From NCBI RefSeq assembly GCF_010093045.1, contig NZ_CP048115.1, forward strand, positions 3,906,001 through 3,970,000: DNA of 64,000 nt, in the 5' to 3' direction. Each line of letters opens with the position of its first letter. The stretch's first letter is position 1. The position numbers were made by a program, and so were the translations under genes. Under the pieces are notes generated by a model, which saw nothing but the letters and a program-made list of their open reading frames with translations, did no database searches and was not told where the DNA came from. Positions 27,501 to 37,556 of the stretch are shown piece by piece. This DNA is from Mucilaginibacter sp. 14171R-50 (GTDB taxonomy: Bacteria > Bacteroidota > Bacteroidia > Sphingobacteriales > Sphingobacteriaceae).

Positions 27501-30095
27501 TTAATGATACAAGCAACTGGCTATTAGCCCTGTCCAACCGGTTTGATGGGCAGCGCCTAAACCTTTGCCCGTGTCCCCGTCGAAGTACTCATAAAAAAGT
27601 ATGTGATCTTTAAAGTTAGGATCGGTTTGCACTTTTTCGTCCCGGCCGTTTATTGGCCTGCGGCCCTGCGCGTCGGGCAAAAAAAGCTTTGATATCCGCC
27701 GGTAAAGTTCATCAGCTACCTCTTTAAGGTTCATCATTTTGCCGGATCCGGTTGGGCATTCCACTTGTAGTTCATCACCATAATACAAATAATAATCATT
27801 CAGGCTTTCGATGATCAGGTAGTTAATAGGTATCCACACCGGGCCGCGCCAGTTGCTGTTGCCGCCAAACATATTGCTATCGCTTTCGGCAGGCAGGTAT
27901 TTTATACTAAACAGCGTGCCGTTAATATCCGCGCTAAAGGGGTTATTGAGGTGATATTTGGAAAGCGACCGTATGCCGAAGGGACTTAAAAACTCCTGTT
28001 CATCAAGCATGTAGCCGAGTATTGCCTTCATACGGTGGCCGCGAAGCAGGCTTATCAAATGTTTACCGCCGCTGCTTTTTTCGTCCCAATGCGATACCAG
28101 CGCGGTCAGGTCCGGGCGGTTGGCCGTAAACCAGTCCATCCGCGCCCTAAAGATGGGGTTGTCGGCAATATCGGTGTCATTCAGCACTTCGGCTGCAAAT
28201 AAGGGGATAAGGCCTACAATGCTGCGTACCTTCATCTTTTCCGCAGATCCGTCCGGCATGCGCAGCTGATCGTAAAAAAAGCCGTCCTCTTCGTCCCACA
28301 AACCGCTTACACCGCCCACACCCAAACTTGACATAGCCGCCGATATGTAAATAAAGTGTTCAAAAAACTTTGATGCTATATCCGCGTATGCCTTATTTGC
28401 GACAGCCAGCTCGGCCGCTATGCGCAGCAGGTTAAGCGAATACATTGCCATCCAACTTGTACCGTCCACCTGCTCTAAATGGGCGCCGTTTGCAAAACGG
28501 GTATTGCGGTCAAAAACGCCTATGTTATCCAGTCCTAAAAAGCCGCCTTCAAAAATATTGTTGCCCGCCTCGTCCTTACGGTTTACCCACCAGGTAAAAT
28601 TAAGCATCAGCTTATGAAAGATGCGCTCAAGAAAATAAGTGTCGCCTTTTCCGTCGTTGGCGTTCTTATCCAATTGATATATTTTCCAGGTTGCCATGGC
28701 ATGAACCGGCGGGTTGGCATCGCTAAAATCCCATTCGTAGGCCGGCAGCTGCCCATTGGGATGCATATACCAGTCGCGCACCAAAAGGTTAAGCTGCCTT
28801 TTTGCAAATCCGATATCAATATCAGCCAGCGCAACACAGTGGAAAGCAAGGTCCCACGCGGCGAACCATGGGTACTCCCATTTATCAGGCATCGAAATAA
28901 CATCCATGGCGTTAAAATGCTGCCATTTGCTGTTCCGCTGGTGTTCGCGCTGCACGGGCGGCCCGGGCTCTGCCGGGTCACCTTTCAGCCACTGGTGGAT
29001 GTCATAATAATAAAATTGTTTGTTCCAAAGCATACCGGCATACGCCTGTCGCTGTATTTGTGCCTTAGCATCGCTTTCGCCGCCGGGTGTAAGCGTTCTA
29101 TAAAATTCATCCGCTTCCTGCTGCCGCAGCGCGAATACACTATCAAAGTCGTCAAAGCCACTCCCCGATTTATCAGACAATCTTAAGCGAATAACGGCGC
29201 TCTCGCCAGCAGGTATGGTAATATCATAATTAAGGGCTGCCTTAGTGCCCGTATTATCCGGGTTAATTGTGTTAGCCCCGTTTACGATTTGGTCGTTTAT
29301 ACCATCCTTACAGTACGACCGGCCATCGGTTATATTAAACAGTTTGGGGTTAGTTTCGTTATCGCAAAACAACATTGGGGGGCTTCCCTCTGCAGTTAAC
29401 CAAAGCGGGCCTAACTCTTTGTGCTTTATTTTAACACCATTTTTATACGCTGATAACTGAGGTTTGTAGTTATCATAGCCCCAATCCCAGGTATTGCGGA
29501 ACCAAACGGTGGGCAGTACATTCAAACTTGCGGGCTGCCTGCTGCGGTTATGCACTGTAATTTTAATGAGCACATCATCTGTCGAATGCTTGGCATATTC
29601 AACAATGACATCAAAATAGTCGTCATTATTGAATACCCCTGTGTCCATCAACTCATATTCGGGTTGTGTACGGTCGCGTTTTTTGTTTTCGGCAACCAGA
29701 TGGTCGTATGGGAATGGCTGCTGGGGATATTTATACAGCATTTTCATATAGGAATGCGTAGGTGTATTATCCAAATAATAATACAGTTCCTTTACATCTT
29801 CGCCGTGGTTGCCTTCGGCGTTACTAAGGCCAAAATAGCGTTCTTTGATAATGGGATCCTTTTTATTCCAGAATGCGACGGCAAAACACAATAGCTGCCC
29901 GCGATCGCAAATGCCTGCTATACCGTCCTCGCCCCACCTGTAGGCTTTACTGCGGGCCACCTCATGGGTAAGATAGCTCCACGCGTCGCCACTGGCGCTG
30001 TAGTCCTCGCGTACCGTTCCCCATTGGCGGTCGCTTACATAAGGCCCCCATTTTTTCCACCCGGTATTCTTTAACCTCTCCTGCTCTGCACCCAT
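27501..30095 (-). CDS. GH63-like glucosidase (MGH1-like)
   Basis: An 864-aa protein resembling bacterial GH63-type glucosidases of the (alpha/alpha)6-barrel class. Supporting stretches are WGPYVSDRQWGTVREDYS at the N-terminus, the barrel region WDLAFHCVALADID, and near the C-terminus NWRGPVWIPINYLIIESL. No signal peptide is seen, so it is probably cytoplasmic. It should release glucose or related units from oligosaccharides; the glycosidic bond cannot be set from sequence. It is followed 7 nt later, in transcription terms upstream, by the dipeptidase gene. Confidence 0.87.
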   Translation of the reverse strand: MGAEQERLKNTGWKKWGPYVSDRQWGTVREDYSASGDAWSYLTHEVARSKAYRWGEDGIAGICDRGQLLCFAVAFWNKKDPIIKERYFGLSNAEGNHGEDVKELYYYLDNTPTHSYMKMLYKYPQQPFPYDHLVAENKKRDRTQPEYELMDTGVFNNDDYFDVIVEYAKHSTDDVLIKITVHNRSRQPASLNVLPTVWFRNTWDWGYDNYKPQLSAYKNGVKIKHKELGPLWLTAEGSPPMLFCDNETNPKLFNITDGRSYCKDGINDQIVNGANTINPDNTGTKAALNYDITIPAGESAVIRLRLSDKSGSGFDDFDSVFALRQQEADEFYRTLTPGGESDAKAQIQRQAYAGMLWNKQFYYYDIHQWLKGDPAEPGPPVQREHQRNSKWQHFNAMDVISMPDKWEYPWFAAWDLAFHCVALADIDIGFAKRQLNLLVRDWYMHPNGQLPAYEWDFSDANPPVHAMATWKIYQLDKNANDGKGDTYFLERIFHKLMLNFTWWVNRKDEAGNNIFEGGFLGLDNIGVFDRNTRFANGAHLEQVDGTSWMAMYSLNLLRIAAELAVANKAYADIASKFFEHFIYISAAMSSLGVGGVSGLWDEEDGFFYDQLRMPDGSAEKMKVRSIVGLIPLFAAEVLNDTDIADNPIFRARMDWFTANRPDLTALVSHWDEKSSGGKHLISLLRGHRMKAILGYMLDEQEFLSPFGIRSLSKYHLNNPFSADINGTLFSIKYLPAESDSNMFGGNSNWRGPVWIPINYLIIESLNDYYLYYGDELQVECPTGSGKMMNLKEVADELYRRISKLFLPDAQGRRPINGRDEKVQTDPNFKDHILFYEYFDGDTGKGLGAAHQTGWTGLIASCLYH

Positions 30096-30102
30096 GTTTG
30101 TT

Positions 30103-31173
30103 TTATTTCCAGGCGTTACGTAAAAATCGCAGCCAGTTACCGTGCATCATATTTTCAATATCGGCGTCGCTATAGCCACGTTTTTTTAACAGTGATTGCA
30201 CTTTCTGCATGTCGGCGATGGTTTCCAGGTCGTAGGGGCATTGTTCACGCCCGAAGGCCCCGTCCAGATCGGTACCCATACCCACATGCAGGGCGTTACC
30301 GGCTATCTGGCATATATGATCGATATGATCTACCATTACCTCCAGGCTGCAATTCATCCCGCGCGGGGTCGATTGCCCCCTGACCCAGTTAGGTACCATC
30401 ATCCAGGCATCAAGGGCCGCGCCTATCACTGTCCCGCGATCGATCAGCGCTTTGATCATCTCATCGCTGTACTGGCGGTTATGGTTTACCAATGCGCGGC
30501 AGTTGTTATGACTGGCCCAAACATGGCCGTTAAAGCTATCAAGGGCCTGCCAAAAGGCATCATCGCAAAGGTGCGTAGCATCAAGGATGATGTTGAGGCG
30601 TTCCATTTCTTTTAGCAGGTTTAAACCCTCTTTACCCATTTTACCTGTTGCATCAGTACCATTGGCGTACCTGCCCGGGCCATAATGCGCAGGGCCCAGC
30701 GCACGAAGGCCGTTTTTGTATGCACCTTCCAAATAGCTGATATTTACTATAGAATCTGCACCTTCAAGGCTAAGAATATAACCAACAGGCTTTTTACTGT
30801 TATCGGTACCGTTATTCCATAAACTTAAATGTTCATCAAGGCTTTGCAGGTTGTTTATTTGCACCATTTCGCCGGCATCTTCCATAGCTTTATACCAGGC
30901 AAGCTGCCCCTGCGTCTGCGCCCAGGCCTGCTGCGGCGAATGCCAGCCAGGCAATGGATTGTCCGGTGCTACGTAACGCGCTATCTGCGTTGCTACCACA
31001 AGGCCTATGTTGCCCCTTCGTAATTCGGGCAGACACACCACCGCCTTTGCACGGTCGGGCCTATCTATTAAGCCTTCTTCGCGTTGGTTTATTTCGGCAA
31101 TGGGGCGGGTAAGGTTGCGGTTCCATTCCAGCGCGTTCATGCTAAGGTCTAAATGGGCATCTATAATGAACAT
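30103..31173 (-). CDS. Membrane-dipeptidase-family peptidase (M19)
   Basis: A 356-aa enzyme of the M19 renal-dipeptidase family. The N-terminal metal motif is DAHLDLSMN; further family stretches are LEGAD, ALGPAHYGPG, DATHLCDDAFWQ and ASHNNCRAL. The family hydrolyses dipeptides with a C-terminal D- or L-residue using two zinc ions. No signal peptide is present. It lies in a minus-strand set with D-threonine aldolase and RidA, which suggests breakdown of D-amino-acid-containing dipeptides followed by removal of reactive imines (inference). Confidence 0.9.
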   Translation of the reverse strand: MFIIDAHLDLSMNALEWNRNLTRPIAEINQREEGLIDRPDRAKAVVCLPELRRGNIGLVVATQIARYVAPDNPLPGWHSPQQAWAQTQGQLAWYKAMEDAGEMVQINNLQSLDEHLSLWNNGTDNSKKPVGYILSLEGADSIVNISYLEGAYKNGLRALGPAHYGPGRYANGTDATGKMGKEGLNLLKEMERLNIILDATHLCDDAFWQALDSFNGHVWASHNNCRALVNHNRQYSDEMIKALIDRGTVIGAALDAWMMVPNWVRGQSTPRGMNCSLEVMVDHIDHICQIAGNALHVGMGTDLDGAFGREQCPYDLETIADMQKVQSLLKKRGYSDADIENMMHGNWLRFLRNAWK

Positions 31174-31198
31174 CTTTGTATTGTTAATTGATGTATTG

Positions 31199-32311
31199 CT
31201 ATATTGTTATCTTCCTATCTCTTGCAATATTTTTCCATTCGCCTGTAACAAGGTTATTTTCAACGGTTATTGCGCGTTCATATAAAGCGATAGTTGGACA
31301 GATATGATACGGTAAGCCGTATAATATATCACCAACTTTATACTGGTGACCGTTGCCTGCATCGACTACCAGATGCTCTTCGGATTGACTGCTAAAAACA
31401 AGGTTGGGCGCGTTTAAAAAGTGTATCCGTTTTGATAATTCGTTTTCTGCGGATACCGATTTGTGGCCCACATCTATACAGATCTTCCCCTCGTCCGGCA
31501 ACGAAATTACCCTTGCAATTATCAGCGCCGCTGTTTGAAATTGCTGTTCGGGAAACGCCAACTGGTAGCCCCTGTCCCAATAAGCAAACGTGCCCGGGCT
31601 GCACTCCAACCCAGGTCTCTTCGCCAGTATTGGAAAGGTTGGCGATCCCCCTGCAATTATAACCGGCTTATAGTATCCTTTATCAGTAATAGCATCAGCG
31701 AGTTCTAAAACCGGTTTCATACTTGCATCAGACCGCTGCTGCCGGATGCCATAATCGGCATCGTGAATATGGCCATCGTAAGCATGCAAACCTAATACCT
31801 GTATGCCTGCCAAACCAGCGCAAGCTTCATATAACGCAAGTGCTTCTGCCGGCATAATACCGGTACGGTTCATACCAATATTCAGGTCGATATAAACCGG
31901 GATGGTAATATTTTGCTGTGTGGCTTCCGCAGCTATGGCCATAGCAGAAACCTGATTATCCACCAGGCACGAAAACGCCGTTTGCGGATATGCTTTTATC
32001 AGCTGCACAAAACGTTGAAGCTTTGGCCCGGCAGGCTGGTATGCCAGTAACACGTCGGGGGCTTTAGCCATGCCCAGCATCTCTGCTTCGGCAATGGTGG
32101 CACACTTAAATTTGGTTATACCGGCTTGTATCATCAGCAAACTAACGTCAGGGCTTTTATGCGTTTTTACATGCGGCCGCAGGCGCGATACATCATCTAT
32201 CATGGTTTTAACCAGGCCAATGTTGTATTTTACCCTGTCGGGATATACCACCAGCGCCGGCGTATCCAGTTTGTCAACATTGTTGATGGTATACCACTCA
32301 GATGCTGCCAT
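31199..32311 (-). CDS. D-threonine aldolase-like PLP enzyme
   Basis: A 370-aa protein. The N-terminal alanine-racemase-type barrel carries the PLP lysine in RPHVKTHKS, and the C-terminal part fits the D-serine dehydratase-like / D-threonine aldolase domain with the metal site at DAGNGHQYKVGDILYGLPYHICPT. It should cleave D-threonine or another D-3-hydroxyamino acid. Its stop is 25 nt before the dipeptidase start and its start 5 nt from the RidA stop, so it is operonic. Confidence 0.9.
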   Translation of the reverse strand: MAASEWYTINNVDKLDTPALVVYPDRVKYNIGLVKTMIDDVSRLRPHVKTHKSPDVSLLMIQAGITKFKCATIAEAEMLGMAKAPDVLLAYQPAGPKLQRFVQLIKAYPQTAFSCLVDNQVSAMAIAAEATQQNITIPVYIDLNIGMNRTGIMPAEALALYEACAGLAGIQVLGLHAYDGHIHDADYGIRQQRSDASMKPVLELADAITDKGYYKPVIIAGGSPTFPILAKRPGLECSPGTFAYWDRGYQLAFPEQQFQTAALIIARVISLPDEGKICIDVGHKSVSAENELSKRIHFLNAPNLVFSSQSEEHLVVDAGNGHQYKVGDILYGLPYHICPTIALYERAITVENNLVTGEWKNIARDRKITI

Positions 32312-32316
32312 AATGC

Positions 32317-32781
32317 TTACACCAGTTCAAATAAGGCTTCTATCTCTACCGGGATATTGTCGGGCAGCGAGCCCATCCCTACCGCGCTACGTACACCAAC
32401 GCCATTTTCTTCGCCCCATACTTTGGCAAACAGCTCGCTCGCGCCGTTTATGATATACGGGTGCCTTTCAAAATCGGGCGTACAGTTTACCATACCCAAT
32501 ACTTTTATAACACGTTTAACCCTATCCAGGCTGCCTAAGTTAGCCTTAATGGTAGCCAGCATAGCCAGGCCAACCTGCCTTGCGGCCAGTTTACCATCTT
32601 CCATGCTAATTGTATCGCCAATGCGGCCAATGATGAGGCTGCCATCGTCCTGAACGGTGCCGTGGCCCGACAGGTACAGGTATTTGCCATCAATTAAACA
32701 GGGTTTATAAACACCAAGGGGTTTTGGTGCCGGGGGTAGGTTTAAGCCCAGGTCTTTAAAGTTTTGTTCGGCTGAGTTCAT
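32317..32781 (-). CDS. RidA-family reactive enamine/imine deaminase
   Basis: A 154-aa YjgF/RidA-type protein. The key arginine lies in GVRSAVGMGSLPDNIPVEIEA, where RidA proteins bind the imine carboxylate. It heads the minus-strand set RidA, D-threonine aldolase, dipeptidase. PLP enzymes release reactive enamines, so this neighbour makes metabolic sense. It is slightly longer at the N-terminus than classical RidA (about 128 aa), which fits the family's YjgF-like long subgroup. Confidence 0.9.
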   Translation of the reverse strand: MNSAEQNFKDLGLNLPPAPKPLGVYKPCLIDGKYLYLSGHGTVQDDGSLIIGRIGDTISMEDGKLAARQVGLAMLATIKANLGSLDRVKRVIKVLGMVNCTPDFERHPYIINGASELFAKVWGEENGVGVRSAVGMGSLPDNIPVEIEALFELV

Positions 32782-32824
32782 TTTGTAAATCTATTATTTT
32801 TAAACAAAAAGCGCAGTTGTAAAC

Positions 32825-32852
32825 AAAAAAAGGCCGGGAACCACCCCGGCCT
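32825..32852 (-). terminator. Rho-independent terminator of the 32876-37369 gene set
   Basis: On the minus strand AGGCCGGG (32852-32845) pairs perfectly with CCCGGCCT (32838-32831), followed by a run of T. It lies 24 nt past the stop codon at 32876. Confidence 0.92.
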
Positions 32853-32875
32853 AACTTACATAACCATTATATTAA

Positions 32876-33970
32876 TTAAAGCTTAAACGACACGCCAAAG
32901 TTTATAGAATAGTCTGCAAAGGCAGCATCACCGTAAATTACCGTACCGGTTTTGATAGAGTTTTGTTTATCGTTATAGCTTTGAATACGCTTACGAACAA
33001 CGGCGATAGGCACATTCGCAAATATATTCATCCTTTTAAAGCTATAATTTAAAGATGGCTCGGCGGATACCACATAGCCCGGGCGACGCCATTTTTCGCT
33101 TTTACCTATCAGGTCATACGCAGGCACACCTTCTAAACGGCCGCCTGCAGAAACTGTGAACGCCTTTGATTGACCGAAGGAATAGTTAACACCTAACCTT
33201 GCCATGTATTGATCGGGTACGCTCATGATATCCGATTCGGCAAGCGTAGGGCTTAGCAATTCTAAATAGGTACGTGTTCCGTTAGTATTACGGGGGTTAG
33301 CCATGTAATACAAGTTTGTATATAAACTTGCATTACTGCCCATATGCAAAAACCCATTAACCTCGGCAATAATACCAACACCGCCATCACCTAACTGTAT
33401 CGATTGATCGACAGGGCGGGAAGACGGGGTGACATTATAAAAATAACCTTTGTAGTTATAGTTGCCGGTGGGCAACTTCACCCCTAATCCAACCTGGATG
33501 TTACCTTTTTTGGCAGTACGGTTATCAAATAGCCACCGGTTAGCTACTATGCGCATATCGCCAAAACCATGCGAATATGAGCTGTGCCTTTCTGTTAAGC
33601 CGTGCTCATATAACGAAGAACGGGTATTAATGAGATATGGAATACCCACAGTTACCGACCAAAACCTGTCGAAATTGCGGGTAAGGCTTAGGTCGATAGT
33701 GTTTTGCCAGTTAATAACCTCGGTGTGCTTTTCAAGGCGCTCATATTGTTCCTGGTTACCCTTAAAGTGACGGAAAGATCTGAAATAACGGTAAGATGTT
33801 GTAAAATACCAGCTTTTATCAGAGCCCGTTGCAGTATCAAGCATTGGGTGTTCCATGGTCGAAAACGAACCGTTCCCGCGTATAGCTACGCATCCTTGTG
33901 CCCTGGCGGTAGTATTGTTAAGAAGTAAGATTATCGCGATCCCCGTAAGGAATTTAAAAGTAAGTTTCAT
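32876..33970 (-). CDS. Predicted outer-membrane beta-barrel protein
   Basis: A 364-aa protein with a signal peptide (about 1-24, ending ARAQ) and a C-terminal phenylalanine-containing strand typical of barrels (SINFGVSFKL). Alternating aromatic strands run through the whole length. It resembles MetA-pathway/transporter-type porins, which is a general family likeness and not a defined substrate. It closes the minus-strand set that starts at 37369. Confidence 0.75.
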   Translation of the reverse strand: MKLTFKFLTGIAIILLLNNTTARAQGCVAIRGNGSFSTMEHPMLDTATGSDKSWYFTTSYRYFRSFRHFKGNQEQYERLEKHTEVINWQNTIDLSLTRNFDRFWSVTVGIPYLINTRSSLYEHGLTERHSSYSHGFGDMRIVANRWLFDNRTAKKGNIQVGLGVKLPTGNYNYKGYFYNVTPSSRPVDQSIQLGDGGVGIIAEVNGFLHMGSNASLYTNLYYMANPRNTNGTRTYLELLSPTLAESDIMSVPDQYMARLGVNYSFGQSKAFTVSAGGRLEGVPAYDLIGKSEKWRRPGYVVSAEPSLNYSFKRMNIFANVPIAVVRKRIQSYNDKQNSIKTGTVIYGDAAFADYSINFGVSFKL

Positions 33971-34061
33971 GTTGTGATTTATTTAGTATAAGCAAGTTAT
34001 TTCCGTAAGCCAATAAGGTTTAGCGGTAACCTTTGTACAGGTTGTTAAATTGGGCGGTTAA

Positions 34062-34853
34062 TTAATATGTTTTCGTAACTGTTTTATGATAAGATTTGAG
34101 GGGTACCTGTTTAGTTGCAAACCATAGTGCTATAAGGGTGCCGTAGCTTCCGCCGCGCTCAATCCATTCCAACATTTCGTAACGGGGATAAAGCAGTTCG
34201 CTGGAAATTTTCCATAGGATGAATATAAGCAGCATGGTGCGGATAGGTTTCACTAAAACCACAAAAGCCGCCGTTACTTCAAAAACCCCTACAAACTGCG
34301 CAACCCTGGCCGGATTGGCAAAACCTAAGGAGGCGTACTGACCGAGCAACCCTTGCTTTTGTATAAGGTTTAACCAGCCATGGCCTGTTAGCAGTAAAAA
34401 GCCAACAACCTTTAAACAATTAAATACGCTTTTAAGGGTTTTATCATCAACCACGGCATTTGCATCGATACGCACAAATAACTGGCGAAAACCGCTCACA
34501 CCACCCGAAAGGATAAGGAGCGCGAGCGGGGCACCAAAGTTACCCGCGCGCTCAATAAATTCAGCAAATGGCTCGCCGGATGCCGGGCGCAGAAATGCGG
34601 TAACAGCCCCCCACGTAACCAGCCATAAGGCTATTGCCCGCATAGGGTATACCAGCATTACCAGGCCCAAAGCTATATCGCAAATACCAACCCAGGGCAT
34701 CAGGGCATATGCTGTATGGGAATCTATACCGAATACGGCAAAATAATTACACCATATTTGTTTGGTAACTATACCAAAACAACCATGGCCTATAAAACAC
34801 ATGGCAACCGCAATACGTAAGGCGTAATGTATCTTTTGTTCTGTTCTAAGCAT
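34062..34853 (-). CDS. DoxX-like multi-pass membrane protein
   Basis: A 263-aa protein with about seven or eight membrane helices in two similar halves; GHGCFGI and GHGWLNL sit at matching positions, as in the DoxX/DoxD family. It starts 12 nt from the stop of the haloperoxidase-like gene, so they are cotranscribed. The role is unknown; the neighbours suggest an envelope redox function. Confidence 0.75.
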   Translation of the reverse strand: MLRTEQKIHYALRIAVAMCFIGHGCFGIVTKQIWCNYFAVFGIDSHTAYALMPWVGICDIALGLVMLVYPMRAIALWLVTWGAVTAFLRPASGEPFAEFIERAGNFGAPLALLILSGGVSGFRQLFVRIDANAVVDDKTLKSVFNCLKVVGFLLLTGHGWLNLIQKQGLLGQYASLGFANPARVAQFVGVFEVTAAFVVLVKPIRTMLLIFILWKISSELLYPRYEMLEWIERGGSYGTLIALWFATKQVPLKSYHKTVTKTY

Positions 34854-34865
34854 GATCCTTAACCC

Positions 34866-36419
34866 CTATTTCCCGGCGCCGTCTATTTTAGCCCTGTTTA
34901 CTGCATAAGTACCTACCTTTATACCGCTTGCCAAACCGGCATCACAATCACTGCGGTAGTGTATGCCACCATACAACCTTGACATACCAGCCTCTTTAGC
35001 CATAGCCATAAATGCATCTGCTTTTTCGGGAACCAGGTAACCCAAAACCGTAGCCGCAGAACCACTGAATGTTGAGTGGCCCGATGTGTATGACGGGAAG
35101 TTTGGAACGCCGGTTAAGGTTTTTATATTAAACAGGGTTTGTGTAGGGCGTGGGTTAAAATAAAAGTACTTGGCATCCCAGCACACAATGGCGGCATCCA
35201 TCTGCGCCATATTTAATAAGGCCAGGTTCCGCGCCCATCTTACTTCGCTGTACTTATGCTTTACAAATTCTTCTGCGGCAATAGTATTCCAGTGTCCTGT
35301 AGGGGTCGGGGTTCCTACGCCATCAGCCCAGTAGGTTACAATACGTTCGTGCTCGCGGCTTCTGTCGTTGCTCATAGCCAATACCTCATCCGTCTCCTTT
35401 TTAAACTCAGGCGAATTAGTTGGATATGGCGCAGGCGGGCGTATTGACGGAATAGTTGCATTGCTGAATAAAAACGGATTAACCTTTGCAAAAAACGGCA
35501 GCATAGGCGGGCGTTTTGGCATTTCTAAGCTCACCCATGGCACCTGGCCTGTGGCAGCAGTGTTTGTTTCAAATGCCTTCCAGTCGGCAGGGGTACCACC
35601 GGCTTTACCGGCGCCATCTGCACGGGCACGGGTTAAAAATACCTCGGCAACCTGTTTGCCTAATGCTTCACCGGCGTCCATATCCGAACGGGTGTTAGCG
35701 CCGGCCATAATGCGGTATAATTTTTCTTCGGCCACCTTCTTTTGTATGAAATCAAGGTCGCCTGGGAACAGCAGTTCCATCAATTTAGCGGTAACACCCC
35801 CTATTACCGCATCTTCGCTTGGATATGCCGGTAAGGTTGATTTTGGCACAAGCGCCTTTATTGTAGGATCGTTGGTATAGGGGGCCGCACGGTTAAATTG
35901 TTTTTTAAATTTCCAGGCCTGTACCAAAGCGTCGTACTGTGCGGCACTTACATAAGCATAAGCGCGTGCGGCATACGGCGGGTTCGAGAATGGGAACAAG
36001 GGGTACGCCAGCGGGTTGGCGGCGCTTGGGGCCGGATATGTGCCATCCTCATTCTGGTATGGCGGCACATTGTGCTTGGCAACCAGCTCGCGTAAGATCT
36101 CGTTCCAGCGTAAAACTGAACCGGCGCTCCAGTATTCGATAATATCCCGTTGCTCGCGGGTAAGGTTGCGCTGATAACTTTTTATCTCGTTCAGATCCGC
36201 AAGATAGTTTGGCGAGGTAATAGCATCGGGTGTGGCAACCGTGAACGTAGATGATGCCGTTAATACCGGTGTCCAGGTATCGGCATCAAGGTCTAAATTA
36301 GCAGGTGCCAGCGCAGGAAATAGCTGGTTGCGTTCCTCAATTTCTTTTTTACATGATGTGTTAAAAACCGATAAGGCTACCATCATCACGGGTAATATAT
36401 GGAGTATATGTTTTTTCAT
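34866..36419 (-). CDS. PAP2-superfamily lipoprotein (vanadium haloperoxidase-like)
   Basis: A 517-aa protein with a lipobox-like leader (LSVFNTSCKK near residue 23). The C-terminal 150 residues show all three PAP2/haloperoxidase motifs: K-x6-R-P in KYFYFNPRP, P-S-x-T-S-G-H in PSYTSGHSTF, and S-R-x5-H-x3-D in SRLYGGIHYRSD. The enzyme is either a phosphatase or a vanadate-dependent haloperoxidase, exported and anchored in the outer membrane. The length and domain layout favour the haloperoxidase-related group. Confidence 0.88.
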   Translation of the reverse strand: MKKHILHILPVMMVALSVFNTSCKKEIEERNQLFPALAPANLDLDADTWTPVLTASSTFTVATPDAITSPNYLADLNEIKSYQRNLTREQRDIIEYWSAGSVLRWNEILRELVAKHNVPPYQNEDGTYPAPSAANPLAYPLFPFSNPPYAARAYAYVSAAQYDALVQAWKFKKQFNRAAPYTNDPTIKALVPKSTLPAYPSEDAVIGGVTAKLMELLFPGDLDFIQKKVAEEKLYRIMAGANTRSDMDAGEALGKQVAEVFLTRARADGAGKAGGTPADWKAFETNTAATGQVPWVSLEMPKRPPMLPFFAKVNPFLFSNATIPSIRPPAPYPTNSPEFKKETDEVLAMSNDRSREHERIVTYWADGVGTPTPTGHWNTIAAEEFVKHKYSEVRWARNLALLNMAQMDAAIVCWDAKYFYFNPRPTQTLFNIKTLTGVPNFPSYTSGHSTFSGSAATVLGYLVPEKADAFMAMAKEAGMSRLYGGIHYRSDCDAGLASGIKVGTYAVNRAKIDGAGK

Positions 36420-36427
36420 GACTGTTC

Positions 36428-37369
36428 TTATTTTTCAGATTTGTCTTTTTTAACCGCGAACACATAGTATATGCCGCCAAAAAGGGAGGTATTTTGGCCG
36501 TAATTGCGGCCTTTTAGCACGTAGTTGCCTCCGGCAGTTAGCTCAAGGCCTTCCAGTTTGCTGAAGCTATATTTAAATACTGCGCCGGCCATTGTAGCAT
36601 TCATTTTATTGCTTGGGAACGGCATATTATTTTTGGTGATATCAAAGCCCCCGATAGTGGTCATCTGGGATAGTACAGCCTCGGCATTGAACCTTAAACT
36701 GCGATAGCCCGTACTAACCAAAAAGTTTGTGACGTTAGGCATAGCCACCTGGTCAGTATAGTGCATTTCGGTAGTGTAGTACGAGTCGCGGTCAATAGTA
36801 ATATTGTCCTTGCGCACATACTGGCCGGCGCCGGCTACAAAAAAGCGGCCTACCTGGTAGTTAAGCAGCCCCCGCAGGGCTATGCTTTTACTTTGCATAC
36901 CCAGCGAAAGCGGTAAAAAATCGGCCTCATAGTTATTTAATGGGATACTCCCTGATAAAATAGCGTGCAAGCTTAACAGGCCGGTACCTACTTCCTGCTT
37001 TACAGCCATCCATTTAACGGCAAGGTTGATATCCTGTACACCGCGCTGGCCCCTTAAGGTACCCGCAGTTGCATTGGTTTTAATATAGGGTATCATAAAT
37101 AACAGGTTTATCCTGTTGCTTAAACCGTAATTGCCGCCAACTGCATAAATATTGCTGCTAACGGTGCCTAAGTTGCCGTTATCGCGTTTAAAGGTGCCTT
37201 CCCAGTAATGGTCCCAGCTGTTGTGGGTGTATACGCCTGCGGCGCAAAAGTAATTTTTAGGTATCATTAACGCATCTGTTTCGGTTTGCGCATTAACAGT
37301 GTTTGTTAAGGCAACACAAACTAAAACAGCCAAACAATACCTGTTTATATAATGTAAACAGTGTTTCAT
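36428..37369 (-). CDS. Predicted outer-membrane beta-barrel protein
   Basis: A 313-aa protein with a signal peptide (about 1-27, ending VNAQ) and many amphipathic strands (YAVGGNYGLSNRINLLFMIPYI; LELTAGGNYVLKGRNYG). It is the first gene of a tight set (8 nt to the haloperoxidase-like gene). Probably a surface channel or receptor paired with the barrel at 32876. Function unknown. Confidence 0.72.
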   Translation of the reverse strand: MKHCLHYINRYCLAVLVCVALTNTVNAQTETDALMIPKNYFCAAGVYTHNSWDHYWEGTFKRDNGNLGTVSSNIYAVGGNYGLSNRINLLFMIPYIKTNATAGTLRGQRGVQDINLAVKWMAVKQEVGTGLLSLHAILSGSIPLNNYEADFLPLSLGMQSKSIALRGLLNYQVGRFFVAGAGQYVRKDNITIDRDSYYTTEMHYTDQVAMPNVTNFLVSTGYRSLRFNAEAVLSQMTTIGGFDITKNNMPFPSNKMNATMAGAVFKYSFSKLEGLELTAGGNYVLKGRNYGQNTSLFGGIYYVFAVKKDKSEK

Positions 37370-37408
37370 ATAAGCTTTTTAAGTAAGTAGGGTTAAGTAA
37401 GGATTATA

Positions 37409-37450
37409 AGCATCAGCCGCTAAAAATCTCACAAATTAGTAGCTGATGCT
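37409..37450. repeat. 9-bp perfect inverted repeat AGCATCAGC...GCTGATGCT
   Basis: Arms at 37409-37417 and 37442-37450, loop 24 nt, upstream of the 37369 start. It could be a leader hairpin or operator of that gene. Confidence 0.6.
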
Positions 37451-37487
37451 CATATTTTTCATCTCAATACAGTTAATTCAAATACCA

Positions 37488-37510
37488 GTTACGTCACGAC
37501 AAGACGTAAC
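37488..37510. promoter_or_regulatory. 8-bp perfect palindrome GTTACGTC-N7-GACGTAAC
   Basis: Arms at 37488-37495 and 37503-37510 in the gap between the 37557 gene end and the 37369 start. The spacing fits a dimeric repressor site. The cognate regulator is not identifiable here. Confidence 0.45.
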
Positions 37511-37556
37511 TATCTTGAATTACAGGAATTGAGAAATAATAAGTTTGATATATTAA

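Noticed and set aside
28614..29186. Plus-strand open frame of 190 codons
   Set aside because: It is antisense to the GH63-like gene, which has clear family motifs; the plus-strand product has none.
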